A stretch of 64,000 nucleotides of DNA from Pseudorhizobium endolithicum (GTDB taxonomy: Bacteria; Pseudomonadota; Alphaproteobacteria; Rhizobiales; Rhizobiaceae), in the NCBI RefSeq assembly GCF_902153245.2, contig NZ_CABFWF030000012.1, positions 188,501 through 252,500 of the forward strand. Direction: 5' to 3'. Position 1 is the first letter of the stretch, and each line of letters opens with the position of its first letter. Shown piece after piece: positions 47,373 through 55,830 of this stretch. Position numbers and translations under genes: made by a program. Below the pieces are notes generated by a model that did no database searches, was not told where the DNA came from, and was given only the letters and a program-made list of their open reading frames with translations.

Positions 47373-48128
47373 TCAGATGAACGGCCGGTGCCCTTCCTCC
47401 GGTGGGTGCCATCCCGCTACGCGATAGAGCCCTTCGGGGTTGACGATCTCGCATCCCCGGTCGAGCCAGCGGACAAGGCCCTGGTCCATCAGTTTCCGAA
47501 GCGTCTTGTTGGTATGGACCAGCGAAAGCCCGAGCGTATCGGCAACATGCTGCTGCGTGAGCGGCAGTTGCCGTGCGTGCCCGTCGGCCCCCATGGTCGC
47601 GTCGGCCCTGGCGTGCAGAAAGGCCAACAGATAGGCCGCACGTTCCTGGGCGCTTCGTCTGCCGACACTCAGCAAATGCTCGTCGAGCATCGATTCCTCG
47701 CGAGCCGCGATCCAGGTTATGTCGAAGGCAAGAGAGGGATGGTTGCGAAAGAGGTTCGGAAACCTCTCCCGCTCGAACGTGCACAAGGTCATGCGGGTGA
47801 GGGCCTCCACCGAATGCTGCATCTCCAGCATGACATTGCCTTGCAGCCCGATCATGTCCCCCGGCAGGACATAGTTGAGAATCTGCCGGCGCCCGTCCTC
47901 GAGGATCTTGTAGCGGAAGCCCCAGCCGCTGAGCACGGTATAGAGCGACGGATTCCGTTCCCCCTCCACCATGATCGCCATTCCAGGCTCCGCAGGCGTC
48001 TCGGAAACCTTGAAGCGCGAGACGAACTCCAGTTCGTCGGCGCTGAAGTCGCGGAAGGACGGCCGCTGCCGGAGCGGACAGCGCTGGCACGGAACACGCG
48101 GAGGGACGACGGGCTTTGATACGGCCAT
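47373..48128 (-). CDS. Crp/Fnr-family transcriptional regulator
   Basis: This 251-residue protein has an N-terminal CQRCPLR (CxxC) motif, a cyclic-nucleotide-binding-type beta roll (FKVSETPAEPGMAIMVEGE, GDMIGLQGN) and a C-terminal HTH (LPLTQQHVADTLGLSLVHTN near 195). It has only two Cys at the N-terminus, fewer than oxygen-sensing Fnr, so the signal is unknown. The ATG at 48128 is taken; a GTG at 48137 is an alternative. It is convergent with the upstream operon, 4 bases between stops. Confidence 0.88.
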   Translation of the reverse strand: MAVSKPVVPPRVPCQRCPLRQRPSFRDFSADELEFVSRFKVSETPAEPGMAIMVEGERNPSLYTVLSGWGFRYKILEDGRRQILNYVLPGDMIGLQGNVMLEMQHSVEALTRMTLCTFERERFPNLFRNHPSLAFDITWIAAREESMLDEHLLSVGRRSAQERAAYLLAFLHARADATMGADGHARQLPLTQQHVADTLGLSLVHTNKTLRKLMDQGLVRWLDRGCEIVNPEGLYRVAGWHPPEEGHRPFI

Positions 48129-48244
48129 GAGAATCACTGGAACGGGAACGAACGACTAGCGCAGTCCGGTCATCGTTACTGTGTCTTTTTTAAATGACCA
48201 GCACCGTTACGGCACTCATAGAGGCGTTTCTGCGGAAGGAGAGC

Positions 48245-48619
48245 GTGATTCCCATTGTCCCAAAGATCCTGATTGTCGAGCGTGAATATCTCGTCGCGAT
48301 GGAAGCCGAGCGCATACTGTCCGACGCGATGACCTGTACGACCCGGATCGCCACGCCGCATGATTACCTTCTGGCGCTGGGAGAAGACGGTTACGACATC
48401 CTCGTGATCGACGTCGATTTGCTGCGGGACGAACTCGTGGAAATCCTAAGGGATCGCCAGAGAAACGGCACGCGCATCGTCGTCACGACATTGACAAAGG
48501 GCTACGGCGACCGGCTGCCTCAATTGAGCGGCCTCGCCTTCGTCACGAAGCCCTTCCTTGATGAGGAACTGGCTTTCGCTGTCGGATTGTCGCAACCGTC
48601 TGGCCAACTGGACGCCTAG
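48245..48619 (+). CDS. Single-domain receiver protein, atypical
   Basis: The 124-residue product is one receiver domain: KILIVEREYLVAMEAERILS, Asp56 in LVIDVDLL, and FVTKPF near 100. The acidic pair that binds Mg2+ is Glu12-Arg13 instead of two acids, so phosphorylation may be weak. GTG 48245 with GGAAGGAG just upstream is chosen; an ATG at 48194 lacks a ribosome-binding site. No output domain is present. Its stop overlaps the stop of ecfG by 4 bases. It may act as a phosphate sink or as a partner of a GSR kinase. Confidence 0.75.
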   Translation: MIPIVPKILIVEREYLVAMEAERILSDAMTCTTRIATPHDYLLALGEDGYDILVIDVDLLRDELVEILRDRQRNGTRIVVTTLTKGYGDRLPQLSGLAFVTKPFLDEELAFAVGLSQPSGQLDA

Positions 48620-49179
48620 CTGCCGAATGCGCGCGCCGTAATGGCCGCATGACCGGCGTCCGGACCGAAATCGCCTTCTCCGGAAACCCCCAGCAGTTCC
48701 TGCAATCGCGTCCGTGCCCGGCTGACGCGGCTCTTGATCGTGCCGACAGCGCAGCCGCAGATCGTTGCAGCCTCCTCGTAGGCGAAGCCTGCCGCTCCGA
48801 CCAGGATGATCGCCTCGCGCTGATCGTCGGGCAGCTTGTCCAGCGCCTTTCGGAAATCCTGCAGGTCGAGCCGGCCGTACTGCTCCGGGTGCACGGAAAA
48901 ACGTTCGCTGAACAGGCCGTCGGTATCCTGGACCTCCCGGCCCCGCTTGCGCATCTGGCTGTAGAACTCGTTGCGAAGGATGGTGAACAGCCAGGCGCGC
49001 ATGTTGGTGCCGGCCGTGAAGCTGGTCTGGTTCGCCCAAGCCTTCATGATCGTATCCTGGACGAGGTCATCGGCCTTGTCATGGCGGCCGGTCAGCGATA
49101 CCGCGAACGCTCGGAGATTGGGCAAGGATGCGAGAAGGTCGCGCTTGAAGCCGCGATCGTCGTTCTCGGTCATCGTCAT
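48616..49179 (-). CDS. ecfG: General stress response sigma factor EcfG (RpoE2)
   Basis: This 187-residue ECF15-type sigma has region 2 (residues 18-85: LPNLRAFAVSLTGRHDKADD, LVQDTIMKAWAN, then WLFTILRNEFYSQMRKRGR) and region 4 (115-165: LDKLPDDQREAIILVGAAG, and CGCAVGTIKSRVSRAR). It directs RNA polymerase to GGAAC/NNTT promoters such as those listed here. Its ATG overlaps the nepR stop (ATGA), the standard arrangement that couples anti-sigma and sigma translation. It shares the nepR promoter. Confidence 0.93.
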   Translation of the reverse strand: MTMTENDDRGFKRDLLASLPNLRAFAVSLTGRHDKADDLVQDTIMKAWANQTSFTAGTNMRAWLFTILRNEFYSQMRKRGREVQDTDGLFSERFSVHPEQYGRLDLQDFRKALDKLPDDQREAIILVGAAGFAYEEAATICGCAVGTIKSRVSRARTRLQELLGVSGEGDFGPDAGHAAITARAFGS

Positions 49180-49385
49180 TTCACCTTCACCGACTTCGCG
49201 TTGCGCTCGGCGTCTTCCAGCTTCTCCAGAAGATCCAGAAAACGGTCAGGAATGCCTTCTTCCTGCACCGCGTCGTAAAACTCGCGGAGCTTCCGGGAAA
49301 TCGATGCGTTTGGGGGCATCGATCCTGGTCTTATGTCTTGATGGGAGATGGTCATGTCCTGCTTTTTTCTGTTGTCGTCACTCAT
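49176..49385 (-). CDS. nepR: Anti-sigma factor NepR
   Basis: This 69-residue protein has a flexible N-terminal part and the NepR core (ISRKLREFYDAVQEEGIPDR, then FLDLLEKLEDAERN). It binds EcfG until phospho-PhyR takes its place. The frame is open to 49427, but an EcfG box with its -10 at 49424-49421 puts transcription start inside that segment, so the ATG at 49385 (or 49355, 59 residues) is more likely. Neither has a strong ribosome-binding site. Confidence 0.88.
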   Translation of the reverse strand: MSDDNRKKQDMTISHQDIRPGSMPPNASISRKLREFYDAVQEEGIPDRFLDLLEKLEDAERNAKSVKVK

Positions 49386-49420
49386 CACGCCGGCAGCCTG
49401 TTGCGATATCGTGACAAGAG

Positions 49421-49445
49421 AATGCATTGCCCGAAAAATAGTTCC
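49421..49445 (-). promoter_or_regulatory. EcfG-type promoter of nepR-ecfG
   Basis: Minus strand GGAAC (49445-49441), 16 bases, CATT (49424-49421). It indicates autoregulation of the sigma gene. Confidence 0.75.
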
Positions 49446-49454
49446 ACCCCTTGC

Positions 49455-49479
49455 GGAACTTTTTTTCAGGCCCCACGTT
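49455..49479 (+). promoter_or_regulatory. EcfG-type promoter of phyR
   Basis: Plus strand GGAAC (49455-49459), 16 bases, CGTT (49476-49479), an exact match. The -35 elements of the two divergent promoters are 9 bases apart. Confidence 0.82.
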
Positions 49480-49523
49480 CCCCTCCTGTAATTGCCCGTC
49501 GGGCATCAGGGGAGAATTTCTGT

Positions 49524-50318
49524 ATGTCACTTACCACACGCGTTGCATCACACCTTCCGTACCTGCGCCGATACGCGCGCGCCGTGACCGGGTCCCAGAC
49601 TTCCGGTGACGCCTATGTGGCGGCGGTATTGGAAGCTTTGATCGCCGATGTTTCGATCTTTCCTGAAACATCCAAGGACCGTGTCTCGCTCTACAAACTA
49701 TTCGTGGCAATCTTTGGTTCCACTTCGATCGAGATCAGACCGATCGAGTCTCCCTTCGCCTGGGAACAGCGGGCCGCCGCCAATCTGGCGTCGCTTCCTT
49801 CCATGGCCCGTCACGCCTTCCTGCTGGTGTCCGTCGAGGGTTTCACGATCGAAGAGACTGCGGAAGTGCTGGATGTCAGCGTCCAGAGGGCAACCGAACT
49901 TCTGGACGAGGCATCCAGAGAAATCTCCCGACAGGTTGCCACGGACATCATGATCATCGAGGACGAACCGCTGATCGCCTTGGATATCGAACAGATGGTG
50001 CAGGAGCTCGGCCACCGCGTGACCGGCATTGCGCGCACCCATAGGGAAGCGGTGGACCTGTTCCAGAGTTCCAATCCGAAGATGGTGCTCGCCGACATCC
50101 AGTTGGCCGACGGCAGTTCCGGCATCGACGCCGTCAATGAGATCCTCAAGTCCTCGAACGTTCCGGTGATCTTCATCACGGCGTTCCCGGAGCGTCTCCT
50201 GACGGGCGAGCGTCCGGAGCCGGCGTTCCTGGTGACGAAGCCCTTCAACCCGGACATGGTGAAGGCCCTGATCAGCCAGGCCCTGTTCTTCAACGAAACG
50301 GTGAAGGCGGCTGCCTGA
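49524..50318 (+). CDS. phyR: General stress response regulator PhyR
   Basis: This 264-residue protein joins an N-terminal sigma-like domain (1-135, with AFLLVSVEGFTIEETAEVLD near 98-117, the EcfG mimic) to a C-terminal receiver (140-260: DIMIIEDEPLIALDIEQMVQ, Asp191 in VLADIQL, VTKPFN). When phosphorylated it binds NepR and frees EcfG. The ATG at 49524 has GGGGAG nine bases upstream and gives the usual PhyR length; the frame is open further 5' through the promoter. Confidence 0.95.
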   Translation: MSLTTRVASHLPYLRRYARAVTGSQTSGDAYVAAVLEALIADVSIFPETSKDRVSLYKLFVAIFGSTSIEIRPIESPFAWEQRAAANLASLPSMARHAFLLVSVEGFTIEETAEVLDVSVQRATELLDEASREISRQVATDIMIIEDEPLIALDIEQMVQELGHRVTGIARTHREAVDLFQSSNPKMVLADIQLADGSSGIDAVNEILKSSNVPVIFITAFPERLLTGERPEPAFLVTKPFNPDMVKALISQALFFNETVKAAA

Positions 50319-50349
50319 ACCCCATGACCAAAAGGGGACGCCGGATGTT

Positions 50350-50373
50350 TGTCCGCAGCCCCTCTTTGGAACA
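50350..50373 (+). repeat. Direct repeat copy 1 in the kinase leader
   Basis: TGTCCGCAGCCCCT (50350-50363) recurs at 50547-50560; the following 10 bases are also similar (TTTGGAACAA against CTTGAAACGA). This copy includes the -35 of the kinase promoter. Confidence 0.55.
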
Positions 50374-50392
50374 AAGGCTCGGGGTGCCGGTT
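50368..50392 (+). promoter_or_regulatory. EcfG-type promoter of the HWE kinase
   Basis: Plus strand GGAAC (50368-50372), 16 bases, GGTT (50389-50392). It leaves a leader of about 190 bases, long for this regulon. Confidence 0.6.
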
Positions 50393-50546
50393 TGCGCCAG
50401 ACTTCGCGATCGCTTTGCAGCGAGGAGCTTTCTGCGCTGCGATAGGGCCGACGCACTCGAAGACCCGAGGTGATATGAGAAAAGGCGGGTTGTTGGCCCG
50501 ATGGCCAGTCTCTATAACGATGCAGGCAGATCGGGGTATGACGGCA

Positions 50547-50572
50547 TGTCCGCAGCCCCTTCCTTGAAACGA
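50547..50572 (+). repeat. Direct repeat copy 2 in the kinase leader
   Basis: Second copy of TGTCCGCAGCCCCT with a degenerate TTGAAAC in place of TTGGAAC. It ends about 14 bases before the kinase start codon. Confidence 0.55.
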
Positions 50573-50586
50573 GACGGAGTTACAAA

Positions 50587-51591
50587 TTGGTGCATCCGCT
50601 GACATGGCAGCGAGCTGGTCAGAGTGATGACAAGTTGCGAGAGTTTTTTATGCCTGCGCTGGTCGATCTCGGCGCGAGCATCATCATCCAGGATGGTGAG
50701 TATAACTATCTTCTCGTCGCTAACCTGCCAGAGGTGTGGTCCAAGGAGTACTCCGTCACGCCTACCGATATGCAGCTCTTCGGGGAAGATGTCGCCGCGC
50801 GCCTCGCAGCGTTGAAGGCGGACATGCTGGAGCCCGGCCGCAAGGGCCAGCTTGAGGTCGTCGTCGGAGCCGAGCAGTTTTTCGAATTCAGGGTGCAGGC
50901 CGTGGAATTCGCCTTTGGCGGGTTGCATCTCGTGACGACCATCGTGGACCGCTCGGAGGAGCGGCACAGGGAGCGGCTGCTGCGCGCGCTTCTGCGCGAG
51001 GTCAGCCACCGTTCAAAGAACCTTCTCGCCATCATCCAGAGCATCGCGTTGCAGACGGCACGATATTCGGGATCGCTCGATCTTTTCCTGCACAAGTTTC
51101 GCGGCCGGCTCTATTCGCTGTCGCAGTCCCAGGACCTGATCACCGATTCCAGCTGGCGCGGCGCCTATTTCTTCGATCTGGTGCAGCAGCAGACGGAGAA
51201 GTACCTGCCCGAGAACCGCCATCTCGTGAAGGTGAGCGGAGACAACCTGCTCCTCAGCCCGAACGCATCATTGCACCTGGGGCTTGCGCTGCATGAGCTG
51301 ATCGTGAACGCCGTCAGCCACGGATCCCTGCTGCGAAGCGGACTGCCGGTAGAGGTGTCGTGCATGCGCAAGCGTGTGGACGATCACGACATGGTGGAAA
51401 TGGTCTGGCACGAGCCCCTGCAGCCGGGTCATGGTCCGGGCGAGAATACGCAGCAGCTCAAGGCGCATTTCGGAAGCACCGTGCTCGAACGGGTCGTGCC
51501 CGCTTCGGTCAACGGCAAGGCAGAATACCTGATTTCCCGCCAGCGGATTTCCTATCACCTGACATTCCCTCTGGAGCCGGCGAACGAGTGA
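50587..51591 (+). CDS. HWE-family histidine kinase of the GSR locus
   Basis: This 334-residue soluble kinase has a PAS-like N-terminal sensor (about 25-120), the HWE phosphoacceptor His141 (REVSHRSKNLLAIIQSIALQ), the ATPase N-box (LALHELIVNAVSHG near 237) and the WxE motif in VWHEPLQPGHG near 278 that gives HWE kinases their name. Kinases of this type phosphorylate PhyR. It matches the arrangement of the Sinorhizobium locus, where an HWE kinase (RsiC) is encoded beside rpoE2. Start TTG 50587 (GGAG seven bases upstream) or GTG 50590. Confidence 0.88.
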   Translation: MVHPLTWQRAGQSDDKLREFFMPALVDLGASIIIQDGEYNYLLVANLPEVWSKEYSVTPTDMQLFGEDVAARLAALKADMLEPGRKGQLEVVVGAEQFFEFRVQAVEFAFGGLHLVTTIVDRSEERHRERLLRALLREVSHRSKNLLAIIQSIALQTARYSGSLDLFLHKFRGRLYSLSQSQDLITDSSWRGAYFFDLVQQQTEKYLPENRHLVKVSGDNLLLSPNASLHLGLALHELIVNAVSHGSLLRSGLPVEVSCMRKRVDDHDMVEMVWHEPLQPGHGPGENTQQLKAHFGSTVLERVVPASVNGKAEYLISRQRISYHLTFPLEPANE

Positions 51592-51624
51592 CGCCTCTTG
51601 CCTGCCGCAGGGGGAAACGCAGAA

Positions 51625-51653
51625 TTGGCCCGGTTCCAGGGGAACCGAGCCAA
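51625..51653. terminator. Hairpin between convergent kinase and permease
   Basis: TTGGC-C-CGGTTCC pairs with GGAACCG-A-GCCAA (one mismatch) around AGG. No T tract; position suggests termination. The rest of the 214-base gap holds nothing I recognise. Confidence 0.55.
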
Positions 51654-51805
51654 CTCATCTCTTCGAGGGGGACTGAAGAGTATCGTCCGGAAGCTTTGTA
51701 GGGCGGGGGACGGGGGGTGCTTCCAGACCTCCACATAACGGCCAGATCTCGGGAACGTTCCGTCGCCCGCAAACTTTTTTGAATTTTTCTTCCGACCGGC
51801 TTTCT

Positions 51806-52726
51806 CTAGCGCTTCAAGGCCCGGGGATCGAGCGCATCGCGGATCGCATCGCCCATGAAGTTGACGCTGAGGACGGTGAGGGAGATCGCCAGTCCGGGCC
51901 ACAGGACACGGGACGGCGTTAGCTGCATGAAATTGGCGCCGTCGTATAGGAGGCGGCCCCAGGTCGGAAAGTCGGACGGGAAGCCGAGCCCCAGGAAGCT
52001 GAGCGCCGATTCCGTGATGATGGCCGAAGCGATGCCGAGCGTGGCCGATACCATGATCGAACTCAGAACGTTCGGCAGGACGTGGCGGATGATGATCCGG
52101 TGCTCGCGCATGCCGCTGCTCTTCGCGGCCACGATGAATTCCTGGCTTTTCACCGCGAGAACATCGCCTCGGACGATGCGGGCGGTATGCATCCAACTGG
52201 TGATACCGATCACGAACACGATCAGGATGAAGATGCCAGTCTCCGGACCGAAGGCCGACCGCAGTGTATCGCGGAACAGCATCAGGATGACGAGCAGCAG
52301 CGGCAGGAGCGGCAGGGCCAGGAACAGGTCGGTCATGCGCATCAACGGCCCGTCCAGCCGCCGGAAATAGCCGGACAGCACGCCCACCAGCGTGCCGAGG
52401 AGAAGGGCCAGCAGCATGGCCGTTATCCCGACCGCGAGGGAAATCCGCCCGCCGGCCAGCACCTGTGCCAGCATGTCCTTGCCGAGATTGTCCGTGCCGA
52501 AGGGATGCGCCCATGACGGCCACTGGTTCCGTTCCCGGACGTTGATCGTGTTGGGAGCCACTTGGTGGATATAGGGGCCGACATAGACGGCAAGCACGAT
52601 GAAGACGAAGACGAAAAGCCCGGCGAGCCCGCCCCGGTGGGCGCGGAACTGCCGCCAGATATCGCCGGCCACCGACCGGGACGGCGCGATTCCGGGAAGG
52701 GGTGCCGTGGCGGAAGCATCAGTCAT
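51806..52726 (-). CDS. Peptide-type ABC permease (DppC type), third system
   Basis: The 306-residue permease has the DppC domain with FGTDNLGKDMLAQVLAGGRI near 94 and VAAKSSGMREHRIIIRHVLP near 203 and six hydrophobic helices. The ATG at 52726 is chosen; it overlaps the preceding gene by 8 bases. It is the last gene of the minus-strand operon. Confidence 0.9.
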   Translation of the reverse strand: MTDASATAPLPGIAPSRSVAGDIWRQFRAHRGGLAGLFVFVFIVLAVYVGPYIHQVAPNTINVRERNQWPSWAHPFGTDNLGKDMLAQVLAGGRISLAVGITAMLLALLLGTLVGVLSGYFRRLDGPLMRMTDLFLALPLLPLLLVILMLFRDTLRSAFGPETGIFILIVFVIGITSWMHTARIVRGDVLAVKSQEFIVAAKSSGMREHRIIIRHVLPNVLSSIMVSATLGIASAIITESALSFLGLGFPSDFPTWGRLLYDGANFMQLTPSRVLWPGLAISLTVLSVNFMGDAIRDALDPRALKR

Positions 52727-53729
52727 AGCGGATCCTCGGGTCCAGGATGCCGTAAAGCACGTCGGCAATCAGGTTGAAGAGGACGATCAGCAAAGCGAAG
52801 ATGAAGGTCAGCGTCTGGACCAGTGGAATATCGGCTCCCTGGACTGCGGTGATCAGCAGTTGGCCCAGACCGTTCACGCGGAAGATCTGCTCTGTGATGA
52901 TCGCGCCTGAGAAGATGGTGGGGACGCCGAGGGCGACGACCGTGACCACGGGAATGAGACTGTTTCGAAGGACGTGGACGAGAAGGACCGCCTTCTCCTT
53001 GACGCCCTTTGCGCGGGCGGTCCGCACGTAATCCTGGTTGAGGTTGTCAAGCATCGAAGCGCGCACGAAGCGCGTGATCTGCGAGGCGTTGTAGAGCGCC
53101 AGAACCGCGACCGGCATCGCCATCTGCTTCACCTGCAGCCACAGGCTGTCGAGATCGGTGACCCGCAGATTGGTATCGTAGACGGACGGAAACCACTGCA
53201 GATAGGAGCTGAAGACGACGATCATCACGATGCCGGTGAAGAAGGTGGGGACGGAATAGCCGACCATCGAGACGAAGGTGCCCACCTGATCAAAGATGGA
53301 ATACTGCTTGTAGGCGGATATCACACCGATCGGGATCGCGATGAGGATCCCGAACAGGTAGGCCAGCCCGACGACCCAGAGCGTCTGCGGCAGGCGCTGG
53401 ACGATCAGGTCCACCACCGGGCTTCGGGTCGCCCAGGACAGCACGCGCATGCGCTCCCCGTCGCCGAACTGCCAGCCGGTCAGGCTCTCCAGCAGGTTCA
53501 GGGGCTCGTTCACGAAGAACTGCTGCAGCCACTTGAGGTAGCGGATCAGGAAGGTCTGGTCGAGACCGAGGGAGGCCCGGATCTGCTCGCGGACCTCGGG
53601 AGGAATGGTGAGAGGCAGGTCGCCCGTCGGATCGCTGGGAGCGAGGTCGAGCAGGGCGAAGATCACGAAGCTGATGACCAGCAGGGTCGGGATCGCGAAG
53701 AACAATCGCCGAAGGGTGTAGGTAAACAT
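52719..53729 (-). CDS. Peptide-type ABC permease (DppB type), third system
   Basis: The 336-residue permease has the DppB start MFTYTLRRLFFAIPTLLVIS, six hydrophobic helices, and YVRTARAKGVKEKAVLLVHV near 231. GGAGACGCC is well placed upstream. It lies 72 bases after the binding-protein stop with a strong hairpin in between. Confidence 0.9.
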   Translation of the reverse strand: MFTYTLRRLFFAIPTLLVISFVIFALLDLAPSDPTGDLPLTIPPEVREQIRASLGLDQTFLIRYLKWLQQFFVNEPLNLLESLTGWQFGDGERMRVLSWATRSPVVDLIVQRLPQTLWVVGLAYLFGILIAIPIGVISAYKQYSIFDQVGTFVSMVGYSVPTFFTGIVMIVVFSSYLQWFPSVYDTNLRVTDLDSLWLQVKQMAMPVAVLALYNASQITRFVRASMLDNLNQDYVRTARAKGVKEKAVLLVHVLRNSLIPVVTVVALGVPTIFSGAIITEQIFRVNGLGQLLITAVQGADIPLVQTLTFIFALLIVLFNLIADVLYGILDPRIRYD

Positions 53730-53763
53730 GCAGGCGTCTCCAGACGGCGCGGAGGTAGCGCAG

Positions 53764-53795
53764 CCGCGGGGCCGGCCTTCCAGCCGGCCCCGCGG
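53764..53795 (-). promoter_or_regulatory. Intercistronic hairpin after the third binding-protein gene
   Basis: A perfect 13-bp GC-rich stem (CCGCGGGGCCGGC with GCCGGCCCCGCGG) with a 6-base loop and no T run on the transcribed strand. It probably protects the binding-protein mRNA end or reduces read-through to the permeases. Confidence 0.7.
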
Positions 53796-53801
53796 ACGGC
53801 A

Positions 53802-55508
53802 TCACTTCTTGCGCGACCAGTCGGCGACGTTCCAGAGTTCGGAATCCCAGGCATTCATCCTGAGGCCTTCGATGCTGAGCGAAACGGCAGAAGGCTGTCC
53901 GCGGTGGATGAGCGGGATGTGCGCGCCCTCGGCGGTCAGCATGTCATTGGCCTTCCTCGCCAGTTCCGCGCGCTTTCCGAGGTCACCCGTCTTGGCCAGT
54001 TCGGCGACTAGCTTGTCGTATTCCGGATTGCAGTAGCGCGGGATGTTCTGGCCCTGCCAGCCGTTCTCCGGCCCAGGAACCTTGTCGCAAAGCCACTCTG
54101 CCAGGTATTTCTCAGGATCGGTGCCGTCGAAGTTGTTCGTGTACATCTCGACGTCCGCATAGAACTTCTGGAAGGTGTCCGGGCTTGCAGGATCGCCACC
54201 GAAGAAGACGGAGGCGCTGACGTTGCGCAGTTCCGATGCCACGCCGATCTGCGACCACATGTCCTTCACCAGTTCCTGGGTCGCTTGGCGGACCGAATTG
54301 GTCGAGGTCTGGTAGAGGAAGGAGAGGCGCACGCCGTCCTTGGCGCGGATGCCGTCCGGGCCGGGCGTCCAGCCGGCTTCGTCAAGAAGCTTCTTGGCGC
54401 CTTCGATGTCCTGGGTGAGGCACCAGTCATTTGCCGTGGATATGTACATATCCGGGGCGGGGACGATGTTGCATGTGGGCTGGCCCGACTCCCCGTAGCC
54501 GGCCTCGTCGATGATGGTCCGATCGATCGCCATGGAGAGGGCGCGGCGGACTGCGGGGTCGGACAGCGCGGGATGCGGACCGGCTTCCTTGGTTGAACGC
54601 TTGTCGCCGAGCGCCGGATCCGGGTTGTACCAGTTGAGGTTGATACGCTCGACCTGTGTTCCGAAGGCGGTCTCGATCTTGCCCTTGCCCGCCTGCAGCA
54701 TAGTAGCCAGGACTTCGGGCTCGACCTGCATGTTCCAGGCGTAGTCGAACTCGCCGGTCTCGAGTACCGCGCGGGCCGCGGACGTCGCGTCGCCGCCACC
54801 CTTGAGTGTCACCGTGGCGAAGGCCGGCTTGGCGGGATCGCGGTAGTTCGGGTTTGCCTCGAAGGTGATCACGTCGTTCGGCTTGAAGTCCTTCACGACG
54901 AAGGGCCCGGTGCCGATCGGTCCGAAGTTGGCCGATGTGCATCCAGGCGCCTTGGCGCCGACGCAATCCTTGAACTGCGCCTTCTGGATGATCGGCGACT
55001 GGGCACCGACGAAGGCGCTGTAGGGATAGTATTTCGGTTCGCTGAAGGTAATCTTGACAGTCTGCGGGTCGACCGCTTCTACGGATTTGACGCCTTCGTA
55101 CTGCGCCGCCTGGGCGCAGCCGCCGTCGGGTGCCGTGCAGTATTGCCAGGTGAAGACGACATCCTCGGCGGTAAAGGGCGTTCCGTCCGACCATTTGACA
55201 TCCGGGATGAGCTTCCAGGTCATGCTCATCATGTCGGGGGAAACACCGCCGTTGTCGGCCGTGGGGATTTCCGTCACCAGCGTCGGAGTAAGTTCGCCTT
55301 TCTCGTCGTAGCGGGCTAGAGGCTCGATCACCATGGACGAGCTGTAGACTTCCTTCGTGCCACCCGAGAGATACGGATTGAGTGTCGATACGGCCTGCCA
55401 GAAGAGGATCTTCAGCTCTCCGTCCGTGCCCCTTTCGGCGTGTGCCACGGACCCCGAGACGGCGAGCGCCGCCACCGTTCCGGCGAGCAGGATCTTGACT
55501 TTCCTCAT
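53802..55508 (-). CDS. Peptide-type ABC substrate-binding protein (third system)
   Basis: The 568-residue precursor has a signal peptide (1-24, VAHA) and the SBP_bac_5 fold: LKILFWQAVSTLNPYLSGGT near 30, and the PDVKWSDGTPFTAEDVVFTW stretch. It has two Cys pairs (CTAPDGGC near 125, KDCVGAKAPGC near 172) that could form disulphides in the periplasm, uncommon in peptide binders. AGGGG precedes the ATG at 55508. The ligand is unknown. Confidence 0.9.
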   Translation of the reverse strand: MRKVKILLAGTVAALAVSGSVAHAERGTDGELKILFWQAVSTLNPYLSGGTKEVYSSSMVIEPLARYDEKGELTPTLVTEIPTADNGGVSPDMMSMTWKLIPDVKWSDGTPFTAEDVVFTWQYCTAPDGGCAQAAQYEGVKSVEAVDPQTVKITFSEPKYYPYSAFVGAQSPIIQKAQFKDCVGAKAPGCTSANFGPIGTGPFVVKDFKPNDVITFEANPNYRDPAKPAFATVTLKGGGDATSAARAVLETGEFDYAWNMQVEPEVLATMLQAGKGKIETAFGTQVERINLNWYNPDPALGDKRSTKEAGPHPALSDPAVRRALSMAIDRTIIDEAGYGESGQPTCNIVPAPDMYISTANDWCLTQDIEGAKKLLDEAGWTPGPDGIRAKDGVRLSFLYQTSTNSVRQATQELVKDMWSQIGVASELRNVSASVFFGGDPASPDTFQKFYADVEMYTNNFDGTDPEKYLAEWLCDKVPGPENGWQGQNIPRYCNPEYDKLVAELAKTGDLGKRAELARKANDMLTAEGAHIPLIHRGQPSAVSLSIEGLRMNAWDSELWNVADWSRKK

Positions 55509-55830
55509 GCTACTGTTCCCCTTTGTCGTTATCGTAAAGGTTGCATTGCGCGTCGGAAGCGAAAAATGCTCCTTCAGCGCCAACTCGGTATCAGCATGGA
55601 GTGATGTGATTGATTTGGCAGAAGGCTTTCTAAACGTCCCTCCTTCGGATGGCCTGCAGGTGCGTGCCGGATCCCGCACTCCCAGTTGTGCGTGACCAAA
55701 TTTTGAGCCATCTAAGCATAGGCCTATTTTACGTTCAAGTCGGAAAATTGAAGCTTGCAAAGTGATCGTAGGGCATCGCAATATCCGCGGACAAAGTGGG
55801 AAAAACGACAACCAAAGACGAGGTCGCGGG
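55509..55830. other. Divergent intergenic region of the third peptide system
   Basis: This 322-base gap separates the binding-protein gene (minus) from the amidohydrolase gene (plus) and must hold both promoters. I see AT-rich stretches and the perfect palindrome ATAGGCCTAT at 55718-55727, a possible operator, but no gene, EcfG box or clear -35/-10 pair. Confidence 0.5.

Noticed and set aside
48139-48149. Two GGAAC motifs before the receiver gene
   Set aside because: The only CGTT downstream (48174-48177) is 24-30 bases away; spacing does not fit.
50475-50567. 31-codon ORF with GAGGTGAT upstream in the kinase leader
   Set aside because: It has a passable ribosome-binding site but no recognisable features and covers the direct repeat; not enough to call it a gene.
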